Assembly (NCBI GenBank): GCA_037127315.1
Contig: JBBBDQ010000330.1
Location: 3,659,501 to 3,723,500, forward strand
DNA: 64,000 bases
From: Ascarosepion bandense
Taxonomy: Eukaryota > Mollusca > Cephalopoda > Sepiida > Sepiidae
Direction: 5' to 3'
Shown one piece after another: positions 46,331 through 59,594 of this stretch (position 1 is its first letter; each line of letters begins with the position of its first letter). The notes under the pieces are model-generated. The model was not told the DNA's origin, ran no database searches, and saw only the letters and a program-made list of their open reading frames with translations. The position numbers and the translations under genes are program-made.

Positions 46331-47146
46331 ATTCACTTCCAAAGTCTAGCCAAATGTCAAAACTTTTATTAATGATTCCTTCTCAGTGAGAACTTTTCAG
46401 TACCCGCTTAGAGAAATAAATCAATATTTTTACCCATGTATACATGTCATATGTCAGAAACAATGTTGATATACAATCAATAAACAGATAAATAAAAAGA
46501 AATAAGATGAAGAGAGAAGGAAAGTCAAAATTGTAGATTTTAGAATCAGAAAAGAGTGAGACAGAATGATTCTATTATAGAATTATATTAAGAGAGAGAT
46601 AGAAGACAGAGAAATGTTAGAAAGGAGGAAAAGAATTAAATATACAAACGAGAGCATGATGAATGTAGAAAATAGTAACACTATGCATGTCATCAAGATA
46701 AAACAGAAAGCAATAAAGAGGGAAAATATTATAAATTGAAAAGAGAAAGAGAGACACAGAAAGAGATCAGTGCAAAGGGAAATTTTATGAATGATAGATA
46801 TTTATTTTAATAAATAGTGTAAAATCTGTCCCCTGTACAAAAATGACTGAAATACTAAATAAGTGGAGAATACAATCAGAATATATAAAAAAATATCCCA
46901 TAAATATTCTAAATCAATATATATCATTGATAGTTAAAATCTAGAGTATTAATACTAACAATAGTAACATTCAGGTCAGATCTAACACGATACATAATTT
47001 CATTTATTAGCTTTATCTATATCTCTCAAATAGGCAAGACTTATCAGTATTAAATTATGAGAAAAGGAACTTTTCTCAACAACAAATAAGTTATAAAATA
47101 AAGGATTTTACCCTTGCTAAACTTTTTTAAAAAATTTGCATATGTC
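46331..47146. other. AT- and purine-rich spacer
   Basis: 46500-46790 is a long purine-biased stretch (GAAGAGAGAAGGAAAG-like). No gene recognised. Confidence 0.5.
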
Positions 47147-47440
47147 CAGTCAGTCAATCAATTAAGTGTCATACGTGATCAGGTTTCAAAAGAGACATGA
47201 CTGACTGGGCAGAAGATTTTCCCTGCAGTAGGCTGCCATTACTTTCTGTGGTAGACTGGTTACCAATCAAGGCTATAGAAGCCAATCTGTCCTGTTGTTT
47301 AATCCATAGGTGAAGAGAAGAGCTGGATTAAAACCTTTCCCAATGGTATTTGCATGTAAGTGATTGCAATGAATTCAACCGGGATTTGAACTTGGCTCTT
47401 CAATTTTTCATTCTAAGCACTGCACCACAACACACATCCA
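47147..47440 (-). mobile_element. tRNA-derived SINE, family A, diverged
   Basis: Tail near 47150, body AAACCTTTCCCAATGGTATTT, and head GCACCACAACACACATCC near 47425, followed by a small duplication of CACTGCACCACAA. Confidence 0.8.
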
Positions 47441-48783
47441 CTGCACCACAAAGCAGTACAGTACTTGTCCAGTACATGCTTGATATCAACACTAGAAATT
47501 GAATCTAGAACCCGTTTCCTTTAAACAAAATTTACTAGATAACTCTATTCATTATACAAAAGAACAGTCAGAAAAGACTCTTAACTGAATAATTAAAGCT
47601 ATTTGCCTTAAATCAAGCGTTAAGACACTTTCCATAAAGGCTACTACTTATTACATCAATCCTCATTGGGTGTCCCCGGTATTGTGGCTTCATCTTCATT
47701 TATTTAGATGAATATGAGTCATTTTTATCAAACTTGATGCACAGTCATTGCAATTTACAACATATTGAATAAATTGAACTTGATAAATTTTAAGAATTCA
47801 ACATTAAAAAAAATTTGGTCATTATTAGAAATTACCCAAATGGATTAACAAACAGAATTACTTGGGGGTGATGTAAACAGCATTATCATGAAGTTAGTTT
47901 CACTTTCACTGCCAATAATCACAATACTACATGCACATCTTCTTTTCATCTACATAAGCAGGATCTATGGAAATTCCATGGTAAATTACATTTTAGGAAT
48001 AAAACATACATTTTAATAATACAGAAAAGAAGAATCATATTATTCACAGTTTAAAATTATTGACATCCACAGTTCATATGGCAAAAACAGACCTTAATTT
48101 TGACCAGATCTATGCACTCGCTTCCTGAATACTACCCAAAAATCCTAATGTTATAAAACCTCTCTTCTGACCAATCAGAAAAAGGACCACATGGTTTTCA
48201 CAGCAACCATTTTTGAAACAGTGCCTCACTATAAAAACAATGCTGATTTCTCTACAAAGTAGATCCAACCAGGTTGGCATTAGTGATGGATCCTACTGTA
48301 GGTGAGTTTAACCAAGCCATTAGCAGGAATACCAATGCACTTTATCAACAGCAATGCTTTTAACCAGCAATAAGAACAACAGCAGAGACTAATCTACAAC
48401 TACAGCAAAGTGACAGTTTGTGTTGATACCTTCCCTCATGAGTCTATCTCACTCAACTACATATGAATGCTGATTTTCTCCAAATGTCTACCTCAACTAC
48501 TATCTTGTGTTATATCCAGAACTCTTAGTCCCCCACAACTGATATATGATATCCTGGAATCAGCAAACAATAGAACATTGAAAATCATGAGAAATAAAAA
48601 CTCATTTATCTCAACTACATCTTATCTCCATTTGTTGTTTTTATAGCTTTACATTTTTTTTACCTTGTTAACAGTAAAGCCACGATCACTTTTTTTTTTC
48701 TATTTTTAAATTGATACACATTATCCTTAATTTTGTCAAAATTCATGGCAGGGAAGGATTACTTGGGAAAAAAGTATTCACTT
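47441..48783. other. Unassigned sequence
   Basis: 48060-48560 is less AT-rich and looks like a dispersed repeat or an unknown element. No frame recognised. Confidence 0.35.
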
Positions 48784-49096
48784 GATGTGCGTTGTGGTAC
48801 AGTGGATATCGGCTCGGAACAAGAAACCGGGGAGCCGAGTTCGAATTCCAGTTGAATCCATTGTATTCACTTACATGCAAATACCCTTGGGAAAGGTATT
48901 AATCCATCTCTTCCTTCCAGTTATGAGTTAAATAGCAGGACAGATTGGGTTCTATAGCCTTGGTCGGCAACCAGTCTACTGCAGAAAGCAATGGCAACCT
49001 ACTGCGGAATAATCTTCTGCCCAGTCAGTCATGTCACTTTCGAGACATGATCACCCAAGCGTGTATCACGTATGGCACTTAACTGACTGACTGACT
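48784..49096 (+). mobile_element. Full-length tRNA-derived SINE, family A
   Basis: Head GTGCGTTGTGGTACAGTGG, intact B box GAGTTCGAATTCC, full body, and tail ending ACTTAACTGACTGACTGACT. Best preserved B box in the window. Confidence 0.92.
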
Positions 49097-49786
49097 GCTC
49101 AAATGACTATTTTAATTCTTATATTTTAAAAAATCTCTGACAGCAAGGAAAGCAATGTAAATTTGCTGGGGGTTAAATATTGTTTGTATTAAGTATATTT
49201 TAGCTGTAAGTTTCAGTTTATACCTTCTTTATTATCATTGAATAACAATTTTTCCACCCCAATATAAATATTAATAGTTCTGTGAGTAGTAAGATATCTT
49301 TCAATACTAGAAACAAAGTGTCCATGCGCTAGCAATATAGAAGCTGATATTGACTAGATACAGAACTGTATTATACACTTTACCTCTTTTTACTGGTTCT
49401 CATCTTTATCACATAGATAATCAATTCCTGAATCACTCACTGATACATATTGACAATCTTTGACAAAGGTGGCAAGTCCTATTGTTTATCAATATGTCTG
49501 TTCAGTTAGTTACAACAATAAGGGAAAATCTATGTCTGAGATACCAAGAGATATTTTTCTTTTTTTGTTTGTTAAAAGACAGATAAAAATAGTAACAAAA
49601 TAAGGCCTTGTTGTGGAAATTAAATGTTTGTTATTAAACACAGTTGAAACTCTTAAATGTAATTCCCTAAACTATTTTGAGACATGGCTGCATGATCATT
49701 CAGTCAAAGCTGATATTATTGTACTTTCCTCGGACAGAGAGAAAGACAGTGACAAAGCGAGAGACACACACAGGGACAGAGAGATA

Positions 49787-49828
<42 letters not shown>
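49787..49828. repeat. (CA)n microsatellite
   Basis: About 20 CA units. Confidence 0.95.
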
Positions 49829-49832
<4 letters not shown>

Positions 49833-50899
49833 ATGTAAGCTAAGATACAATCAATACATAAAACCAAACTAATCTGTGGTTTGTGAAATAGAAAACAACT
49901 CTATGAACAAAGGAATAAAAAGAAAAAATGTACACTTGTAGTTTGCAAATAAAGTGTTTATACCTAAAAATTGTAAATTAATTAGGAGTCTCTTTTCAGG
50001 AGAATGACTAGTGTTCTGTCTGTGAAAGATGCTTGTGGAGTCATGGACATGATGTGCATTTCCACTGATGACCCAATAAAAAAACAAGGAAAACCTACAT
50101 GACTAAAGTCAGAAAATAGAAGAAAGAAAAAGGGAGATCACTACTATTTTTCATATATCCCACAAGTGATTCTCATTGATCAAGATGTAGCCTAAAATCC
50201 CCACTTATTCCCATGGCAGAGAGATTCAAATTTCTGCTAGACTCCATAACCACAAATGTTTTAGAAAAAGGGGAAAGAAATATTAAAAAAACAGAAATTA
50301 TATTTTCATAATTTCAAAGTCAAAATATTAATAAAAGTTTCATTCTCTTAAACAAGAGAAGAAAAGTTTCTTTATATAAGTAGCTATACTTATAGAAATA
50401 AAGTTTCATCTATTATAAGTGAATGCTGAAGTTCTTAGCCCAACCGAAAAGCTTTCTCCAAAATTCTGATGTTTGATCATTTGGTCAAATTTTGGGGAGT
50501 GGATCAATCCAAGAACTTTTTGGTATCTCAATTGCTTCATATTTTAACTTATGGTCACATTCTCATGTAAAAGATTTTTTTTTTTATTATATTTGTTTTT
50601 ATAGAAAATGAAAAAAAATAGAATATATAAATTGTATATAAATTATACTAAAAATATAGATTTACTAAAAAAACAGAAAAATCTACAAAAAAAAAATAAT
50701 CACCCAAAATTTGCAAAATGTTGGATATTCTTACAAGGTCAAATTTTTCATCCTTTTCAACCTTCCACAGACTTGATTTCAGCTGGAACTATACACAATA
50801 AAATGATTAATATGAAATAAAGTATGTAACAAAAAATTTGTGAAAATTAGTTGTATGTTGAAATTTTTATTTTACTATAAACATTTTATCCTGTACCTT
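49829..50899. other. AT-rich spacer
   Basis: 50440-50520 shares a block with 11450-11530 (inverted), and 50710-50790 with 58360-58405 (TTACAAGGTCAAA). These are old dispersed repeats. No gene. Confidence 0.45.
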
Positions 50900-51520
50900 C
50901 TTCTATGTGCCATGTCCTTTCAGGACGTAGGCGATCATTGCCCTCCACATCCCCCATCTCTTGTAGTTCTTAACACCTTTTCTCTTGTTATTTCTCCCAA
51001 ACTCTGCTCTGTCATCCATTTGCTTAAGCCTATCAAGTATGTCACACTTTGCTTTCTTCTGTCTCTCTTTCCCTCTTCTGTTCTATGAGTATCAGGTTCT
51101 CCAAGCCTCCTTCCTCATTATGTCCCCCAGAAACTTCAGCTGTCTCTTCCTGGTGTTAAGTATAAGCTTGCTTTTTGTTTCCATCCTCTCCAAAACCTCA
51201 TCGTTGCTCACATGTTTAGTCCATGGTATCCTCAGAATATTTCTGTAAAACAACATTTTGATTGCTTCAAGTTTTCCTTCATTTTTGATGAAATTGTCCA
51301 GCATTCACTGCCATATAGAAGAATAGACATCACATGAGAGTCCAGTTCTTTTTCTTTGTTTCCAATGAAATTTTCCTGTCTCTTAATACTCTGCTTAGCT
51401 TTTGGAATGCGTCCTTGGCCATGCCAATACACCTTCGAATCTCAATGTCGCACCTTCCATCCTCTGTTAGAACACATCCCAGGTATTTTAACTTGTACTA
51501 GCATTCACAAAACAACTTTA
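50900..51520 (-). pseudogene. RTE-like LINE ORF2 C-terminal relic
   Basis: The longest RTE segment here. The minus strand reads EDGRCDIEIRRCIGMAK, ILLYGSECWTISSKMKENL, NILRIPWTKHVSNDEVLERM and NTRKRQLKFLGDIMRKE in a few frames. LYGSECWT and R-I-x-W-T-x-x-V-S-N-x-E-V-L are typical of RTE/BovB C-termini. 5'-truncated near 51520. Confidence 0.85.
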
Positions 51521-52389
51521 AAAATTTGCACATCAAAAATTGACACTGAAACTTTACAAAGGGCAATAACTCAGGTAGAAATTAGAAATTTTAGGATTAG
51601 TGTATCCACACACACTCACAGAATGGAAGATAAAATTCCAACACCCTGAAAGATTATGTCAGCTTTGAATCTGGGTTCAGTATATACATGCTCTTTGGCA
51701 ATAAATATTTTGATAAAATTTCTTTGACCATCTTATAATACCTATTCCCTTGCAACATTTCATGTATTATGCAATGTATTGCATTATGCAATTTGGAGGT
51801 CATTATAAAATACATAATATAAATATATATGTATAATACTGCAGCTATTGATATTTTTTAGTTTCTGATTTATGAATATTACTGTGAGTCATAAGAGAGA
51901 TATAACCACAAAGCAGTAATGGTTATAAAGTGATAGGAATGTAACACTGGAAATTATGAAAAAGTTCAAAAGACATCATAGAAAAATCCAAAGGGAAATA
52001 GAAAATATTAGCAAGATAAAACCAAGAAAAATAACTAAAAATATCACAAAAAGAGATGAGAAAATGTAAGAGTAATAAGCAAGAAAAGTGCATTGATGAG
52101 CAAGAAAATATTTCAAGAAACTAGCAAGCTTAAACAGGCTGAAAAGATGCAGAATATTGGTTAAAACACAAAAGCAATCAAATAACAATTCATTAAGCAA
52201 ATATCACAAAAAAAAGTGAAGTTTGAATGAAGAAGTACATAAAAAGAGATTACTAAGAAGTAAATTTGAGTGATAAATGTAGAGCTACATTGAATGAACC
52301 TGAAGACTGGGCTAGAAATTAGGTCCTTGTTCTACTACTGATGCAAGATAGGGGACACAGACAAAATTAAGCCTTACATGAATTTATAA
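51521..52389. other. AT-rich spacer
   Basis: Nothing recognised. Confidence 0.5.
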
Positions 52390-53170
52390 ACATTTAACAG
52401 ACTAACATGAAGTGGAAAGATTATATTGAATCAATTGTTAGTACTGCTACTAAGAGAGTTGGTTCACTGTGTTGTTCTAGACAATTTTTCTTACCAGAAT
52501 CTACCATACATATTTATAAGTTTACCATCCATCCATGTACTGAATATTGTTACCACATATGGTCTGGTGCTCCTGCTATATATTTAGAGATTCTTGATAA
52601 TCCATAGAGAAATCTACATATTGATCTTTACCTGCCTTCAGTCACTCTCCCACCACTTTAATGTAGCTTCCCTGTGCCTTTTCTATAAATATTTTCATAC
52701 TAATTGTTCTGATGAACTTTCCTCTTTGCTACTTAGACTTTATAAATTTTAGCGCAGTACTAGATTGAAACCTCAGAAAGAAACCTATTGTAGGAAAACC
52801 TTATAACGCATTAGTCATGATTCAATAGAGATATGATTGCCCAAACATGTATTGCATATGGAACTTAACTGAGCAAGGGCTCATTATTTTATAGTTGTAA
52901 GATGCAACTGTAAGTTCTATGCAAACATTTTCTTCTCTTGCACTTCTCACTTGTGGAACTCTCTTTTGGATTCTTGCTTCCCAGTCAACTTTGATCTTTA
53001 AAAATTTAAATGCAATGTCAATCGTTATTTTTTGTTTTCTTAATTCTCATTCCATTATTGTTCTATTTCCTTAATAGTGTTTTTTTTCTCATATTCTCTA
53101 ACATTCAGTAACCTCTTGTCTTAATGGCTTTAATGCCTTGCTTAGGGTGAAATGATTAAAAAAAATTCAC
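52390..53170 (+). pseudogene. Jockey/CR1-like LINE ORF2 C-terminal relic
   Basis: Frame 52407-52607 reads YIESIVSTATKRVGSLCCSR, QFFLPESTIHIYKFTIHPC and TEYCYHIWSGAPA, the well-conserved region after the RT catalytic core of Jockey/CR1-type LINEs. It continues with SLSHHFNVASLCLFYKYFH and SHLWNSLLDSCFP in other frames. 5'-truncated and dead. Confidence 0.85.
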
Positions 53171-53509
53171 ATGATATATTGCTTATATGAATTATACTGG
53201 AAATATTACAACAAGGGCATAATAAAATATTTGCGAATATATCAGATTTTCATGTATCTACACTCTGATTTTAAGTCAGAGGGCAACACTTTCATCATAG
53301 GCAGAGAACACAGATTTTCTGATCTTAAGCAAACGTATGTAATAAGTAAATAATTCAACCATTTTCTTTTTTTACAGATATTTTTCTTTTTTAAATGCCA
53401 TGTCTCTTCAGGATGATTATAGATCTTCATAGATATTTAATTTCTTTATTATCTATGAAATGTTATGACTAAGAAATGGCTCCCCACTGCCTTCTCTGTA
53501 GTTTTTAAT
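53171..53509. other. Spacer
   Basis: Nothing recognised. Confidence 0.5.
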
Positions 53510-53700
53510 TCAGTTTTTCTCCTAGGCTAGATGCTACATAAGACTAGAGAACCCAGTCTACTTTGCTATTTAATCCACAGCTGGGAGAAAAGTGATGCCT
53601 TTCCCAAGGTTATTAGTGCAAAAGTGACCATAATAGAAAAATTTGAATTTTAACTCAGTTCTCTAATACCATTTTCATGCTGATAACTGTGAGACTACCA
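53510..53700 (-). mobile_element. Decayed tRNA-SINE fragment
   Basis: Minus-strand motifs TTTGCTATTTAATCCACAGC and GATGCCTTTCCCAAGGTTATT remain. Confidence 0.6.
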
Positions 53701-54295
53701 ACACATTAATATTACAACTATGCTAATTTAAAATAAAACACAATTGTTATTTTTTATTAACAGTAAAAACAGGTATACTTTTATAGATCTGGTTCAGATG
53801 TAAGAGTCACAAACATCAGTGTGTTAGTACTGGGTTCGTTATTATATGTTAAGCAAATTCACTGGTGTCAGCAAGACAAAAATCCAGTTGCAAAAGAGGA
53901 AAGAGTGAAAGAGAAAGAAGGAAGACCGGTTTAGGTCACTGTCAAGGTGCTTAAAAATTTACATTGTATGTAAATAAATCGATCTGAATATAAATCCATA
54001 AATATAAATTTGCTTATTCATAAAGAGCAAAATACAATGGAGTAATTTATTTTCATCTCAATCATGAAGGTATACATTTTTTTTGTTTTAATTCCAGATT
54101 CTGTATAATATCCATACAAAATAACTACACTTGGTACAGTGCTACAGCAGAGAGAATAAAATTAGCTATACAAGCAAATAGTTTACAAGAAGAGTTTGCT
54201 AATTATTGCCCTATGATGGACACCCAGGCTAATCTTTATATCTTTTCAAAATCAGATAATTTATAGATATCAAAATCAAGATAAAGCACTATTTC

Positions 54296-54340
<45 letters not shown>

Positions 54341-54665
54341 CATTTAAGATTTATCTGTAATTTATAATTTGTAAGTTTATCTGTAAAAGGACAATAAGAA
54401 TAAAGACAAAAGGAAAACATAGGAACCTAAAAATACCAGGGTTGTTGTCCAGGAGCATGTTTAACCCACTGTGAGTGATGGACCCCAAATCTGTCTAGAA
54501 GAAGGGAAACAGCCGTAATTTCATAATTTACCAATAACACAAAACACCTAATATGAAAATTAAATAAAAGGACTATCAGAACTTTTCCATATCATCTAAC
54601 CAAACATAGATAGTAAGTAAGTAAGTATGGATGTAAATAAGTATGATATGATTAAAAAAAAAAGA

Positions 54666-54716
<51 letters not shown>

Positions 54717-54729
54717 GGTACACACTGAT
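53701..54729. other. AT-rich spacer with two (TA)n
   Basis: (TA)n at 54302-54336 and 54669-54713. Nothing else recognised. Confidence 0.7.
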
Positions 54730-54915
54730 ATATAAATATTTATCAGGTACTAATAGAACAGTGCTAAATGTAATATATCAGAGCTATTAAGTATATATTA
54801 ACAAATATACATATTATCCTATGTCTGAAGCATGACTTGGAGTTTAATATGCACCTGATGATTGCGTAGTGCATGAAACTCAGAGTCATGCTTTTGGCGT
54901 AAGATAATAGGGTGC
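54730..54915 (+). repeat. (TA)n-associated repeat family T, copy 4
   Basis: Begins 17 bases after a (TA)n tract. Has ATATGCACCTGATGATTGCG and inverted ends (TTATCCTATGTCTGAAGCAT facing ATGCTTTTGGCGTAAGATAA). Best preserved copy. Confidence 0.7.
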
Positions 54916-55139
54916 AATGAGTAAATTGACACCAGATTATATTTTTAATTTTGCACATGTATGTTGTTTGTGTTTGATTTTGTCAACAGCACAGTATAGT
55001 AGGGTCAGTTGGGCATCATCTGTAAGAAAAAGACTATAATAACACAATTCACTCTGCCAGAAATATTAGAAAGAGCATGCTGTACTGCCTGGCATTTGCA
55101 CTGGAAGTTCCAATACAAACATTTCAGAGTGTTTGGGTG

Positions 55140-55640
55140 TCAGTGAAGAGGATTCAGAAAAAGTTGGATGACATATCCAGTCAATATTATGGTGTTTGGA
55201 GTGATCACTAGTGATGGCAACATTTTGCCTCCATTCATCTTTTCACAGGCTCTCAAACTAAACATGGAAACTTACATCAAATGCCTTGAGGAGGTAGTGT
55301 TGCTCTTAGTCAAGAGGGTGGCTGCTGAAAAACTATGTGACAACAGTACTCTGTACCATGCCACACCAGCAAGAGAAACCAGTCATGGCCATCAGACAAT
55401 TTCTGCAACTTAGCCACTTAAATCCCCAGACTGCAAACTACTTGATTATTATGTGTGGAGCAAGAGACCAACAAAACTGGTTTTAAACAAAACCCAAAAA
55501 GATTAACCTGAATACTCAAGTTATGTTCTTAAATAACTTAGTCAGATCTAGACTTCATTGATGGCATGCATGGTGACAAACTCGCTCAGAAATATTTAAA
55601 TAGTCAGTTGCATACCATCGCTTTCCCACATCAATGATTA
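55140..55640 (+). pseudogene. Mariner-type transposase relic
   Basis: Frame 55168-55413 reads IMVFGVITSDGNILPPFIF and METYIKCLEEVV, typical of IS630-Tc1-mariner transposases (VMVFGVVTSDG...MPP...F). Further on are PARETSH, where Q-D-x-A-P-C-H-T is expected, and SPDCKLLDYYVW, where SPDLNPLDYxVW is expected. The second catalytic Asp region is garbled. Confidence 0.85.
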
Positions 55641-55849
55641 AAAATTACTTTGAGCAGGTGAAGCCTGTAGGTCTTTGGGAGGGCTATCATTCTTTAAACC
55701 TTATAGAATCACATGCAAAGATCTGTAGCAGATAACATCACTCAAGGACTTTCAACAGCAGCAACAACTAAAATAGATATCACATGTAATTCAAAGAGAA
55801 AAAAATGATCAAGATATTGATTGACGTTCTACACCAATTCAATTAAAAG

Positions 55850-56130
55850 ATTACGAAAGAAACTCCTATCAATACTGAAAAGAACGATAACAGCTACTGG
55901 TCTTGAGAAACCTATTTTCCTGAAATTCCACACCACTTCAAACTAAAGGTTAGAAAGAAACCCCCATCAATATTGGAAAGAATGATAACAGCTATTGAAC
56001 TTGAGAAACCTATTTTCCTGCAAAACTGGTTTAAGAGAAAGATTTGATAAATTTCAACTGAAAGTAATTATGACTGTTCAGTCAATGAATAGCAAATGTT
56101 TATTTATAAGCAAACAGTTAAAATTACCAT
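55850..56130. repeat. Dispersed repeat with internal duplication
   Basis: An ~80-base piece with GAGAAACCTATTTTCCTG occurs twice (ending about 55922 and 56020). Related to 36060-36290. Confidence 0.75.
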
Positions 56131-57362
56131 TACAGGTTCTTGCTTAATGGAGGTAACTAATTTGCATATTCAAATTTCTTAAATTAAATTAAAAGAAATG
56201 TCTGATTATATATTTCCAATCTGGATTTTGTGATCTTTATAAATAAGAGGGAATTCTGTTGATAGTTTTTATGATTAAATTCCTTAGTTATTCAGATATA
56301 GACATGTTCCATTCTGAAAGTGATAATCACTTTAGCATTTTCAACACAACTTAAGAATAAAAGGAAGTAAATAATAAGGGCAATTTTTAGCTATATTTTA
56401 AAAAGAAAATAGCCAAGATAAATTATAATATTACTAGAAAGACTTGTGAAAATGTCATGCTTTTCCTATTTTAAATTTCTGATGAATCTTAATATTTCAG
56501 ATAATGATTAAATAAGCTCATGGCAAATTCTACAGTTGAATATCTATAGAAATTCCCTTATCACACCATTAAATATTTGAGCTTAACTATGACAAAATAT
56601 TGCAATGACAATCATAGATATGAATGCTGGTTGTTATTTTTGAGAAGTGGGTATAAATGAAAATAAAAGACAATGTTATTTTATTTATGATAACTGGAGT
56701 TTTGGTGATTACTTTATTTGGTTACCATCATTTGAGACTGCACATCTGAAAAACAGTGTTTTATTGCAGTCACACAGTCTTTTTTGGCTAAGATCAAAGT
56801 GTAATATCTGTTTCTATAAGCTTAATCTGAATATCTCTCTCCACTTCTATCATTCCTTCTTTCTTTCTTTTTCTCACTGAAACCAAATAGTGTCTTTAAA
56901 CTTCTTTCCACATGATCAAAATGGAATAGTCCATTTATAATGTATTAGCAGGGTATAACAGTCATGCAAATTAATGAAGGGAGAGACAAGCACAATTATA
57001 ATAGGATAAGTTGTCATATATGAAATTATCAAAAAGTTCAAATGTATCAAAATGAATTAATGACAACAATTTCACAAATACTTTTTTTCAGTCAGCCTCA
57101 GTCAGCCTCTCAAAGAAACAATTGTATAGCACAGGAACTTGATCCACCCAATGTCAGATATCACTAGTATAATCAAAGAGTTCTAGTGTTCATGAATAAA
57201 AACTTTGAAAATCTCTATAGAATCAGATTTGGTAAAACAAATGAATTGAACAGATCCAAATTATAGCTGACACATTAAGAGAGCATGTTATATTAATGAA
57301 TCAGTTTCTGAGAAAATAAAAATGTCTCTTTTAATGAAAATCTAAACTTATTTATAAATGGA
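56131..57362. other. AT-rich spacer
   Basis: Nothing recognised. A 77-codon frame at 56647-56880 has no domain. Confidence 0.5.
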
Positions 57363-57847
57363 ACTTTGTCTGTGTGTGTGTGTATCCATTACCTATAGAC
57401 TCCGAAACGACTGAACCGATTTTCTTGAAAATTTACACAGTTGTACTATAAGCGTCTGCGAGTGTTCTTAGCTAGGTTTTGTGTCAAGGTATCCCCGATC
57501 AAAAATCGAAAATAAAAAAAATCGGATTTTAGAAGGAGTGGTCCAATTTTAATCAAATTTGATACACTTATAGACAAAGACATAAGAAACTATATTCAGA
57601 GGTTTCAAAGTTGCAGTTCTGACAATAGTACAGAAAATCAATAATATATATATATATATATATATAAAAGGCAGGATGTTTGTGTGTGTGTGTCTGTTTA
57701 TCTATCTGTATGTCCTTTAATCCACAATTTTTATCCGATTCTCACCAAACTTCATACAAAGCTTCAGGCTAAGTCTGAGCTCCAGGACCATGGATTAGTT
57801 TTAAAGCTTTCATTACACCCAAGCAACGCTGGGCTATACTGCTAGTT
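57363..57847 (+). mobile_element. Non-autonomous Helitron-like element(s)
   Basis: Two related segments, 57363-57640 and 57655-57847. The first carries GACTCCGAAACGACTGAACC next to (GT)n. The second starts after (TA)n with GGCAGGATGTTTGTGTGTG and ends GCAACGCTGGGCTATACTGC then CTAG|T. CTRR ends just after a small GC-rich hairpin, inserting before T, mark Helitron 3' ends. Confidence 0.65.
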
Positions 57848-58414
57848 ATTAATAAGATACACTATTCCTAATGAGTGGATACCAAACTAAAATAAAATTT
57901 GATTAAGTTATAAATTATGGAGAAAGATAAAAGTTAGGCAGCATTTAAAACATATGACAGGTTATTAATCTGAAAAGTTTTAACTTTTAGGTATGTATAG
58001 TTATTAGAATTTTTCCACTCATCAAATAACACATTTGAGAACTGAGCCAAGCATTTGGTGTGTACTATGACATCAGCACTTGAGGTATAAATAAAAGGAA
58101 AACATATCAATTGAGTAGCAAGTCTAAGTGAGAATCTGCATGATAGTCTAAGAAGTAGCTGGACGTAACAGTCCAAGTTAAAGTCATTAAGAAATATTAC
58201 TGTGTCTAGTCTATTTCCTGTCATGTAAAAACTGTTTTCAGAAGAAATTGGGCTTTAAAATATAATTTAGGTAACATTTGTAAAACTCCGCAACTCTGGA
58301 ATCTAAAAAAATTGGATTTACACTTTATCTGCTTCCTTCTTTTTCTTTTTGAAGAGTTAGATATTTTTACAAGGTCAAAATTTTCACACTCTCAACATTC
58401 CAGATAGTAGATTT

Positions 58415-58416
<2 letters not shown>
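57848..58416. other. AT-rich spacer
   Basis: Frame 57934-58224 (minus, 96 codons) has no recognisable domain. Confidence 0.4.
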
Positions 58417-58505
<89 letters not shown>

Positions 58506-58690
58506 TCATCCACATACAAGCCTGTTTCACTGTATCACAGCTCATCAGTGTGGCTAGACATCCACTTGCTTCCAGCTGGGATCAAATCTCAACCGATTTG
58601 GTATCAGTTAGAGTGTCTACTCCTAAGCTATTGCAGTACAGTTGAGAGAGGAGGAAATTTTAACGTGTTATATATAAGCCAGCAGCTGAG
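58417..58690 (-). mobile_element. GATA-tailed SINE, family B, body and long tail
   Basis: (GATA)n at 58417-58505, about 22 units, is joined to 58506-58690, which is the reverse complement of the 12660-12843 body (CTGTATCACAGCTCATCAGT, TAGACATCC). On the minus strand the tail reads (TATC)n. The tRNA-like head is missing. Confidence 0.8.
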
Positions 58691-59554
58691 AGAACTCAAT
58701 GCATGATAGAAGAGTAATCTGTAAATTGCAAAAGTGGTTACTGTTTTTAAAATTTTTCCCTACAATATGTCACAGAATTAACGCTGTTACAAAATTTCAG
58801 ATTAATTCTACTTCTAAATTGTTAGTCATTACATTGTGTTATGGTTTGATACTCACTCAACAACATATACTATTGTTTTTTCAAAATGTTTTGGTAATTA
58901 CTACCAACAATTAAACTATAAGTAAAGACCAGCTTCCAAAATATAACATTTCTTTATTTTCAATGCTAAAGTTTACCTAATACAAGGCTCAAGAATCACT
59001 AAAGTTAGAGGTTCACTGCCAAAATGGTTAAGATGAATGAGGTGTAGGATTTGAATGAAAGAAGTGGTGGTAGATATTGAAGATTATGTGGTTGAAGGGG
59101 ATAGATAATGATTGACACTTCACTTGATACAGGCACACAAAGTATACACCATATGCATCAATAAGTCTGTAACCTGACATGTAGTTATTAGTTGAATTTT
59201 GATCTGAAATTTTCACTGTATAATATTCAATATGTGTGAATCCACAAAGAAGGAAATTATGTTGAATTTTTTGTTTTCTTTAAATAAATTATTTTTTTCA
59301 TTATTAAGCTAGACTTATTGATAAACTTACATGAGGAATAGAGGTAATGTGTGGGTGAGCATTTAAAGAGGAAATTCAAAGTAATTCTGCACCATGTGCA
59401 ATCTGTTACAAGGGTGAAAGTAAATACATTATTTTCTGGTATTGCGAGTTATAATAAAAATGAAGCGATATTGTAATCATTTAACATTTTCAACTAGCAA
59501 TAAAATCAACCAAGTGTACATTGACAAGAAAATTAAATAAATATAAGTTTTAAC

Positions 59555-59594
<40 letters not shown>

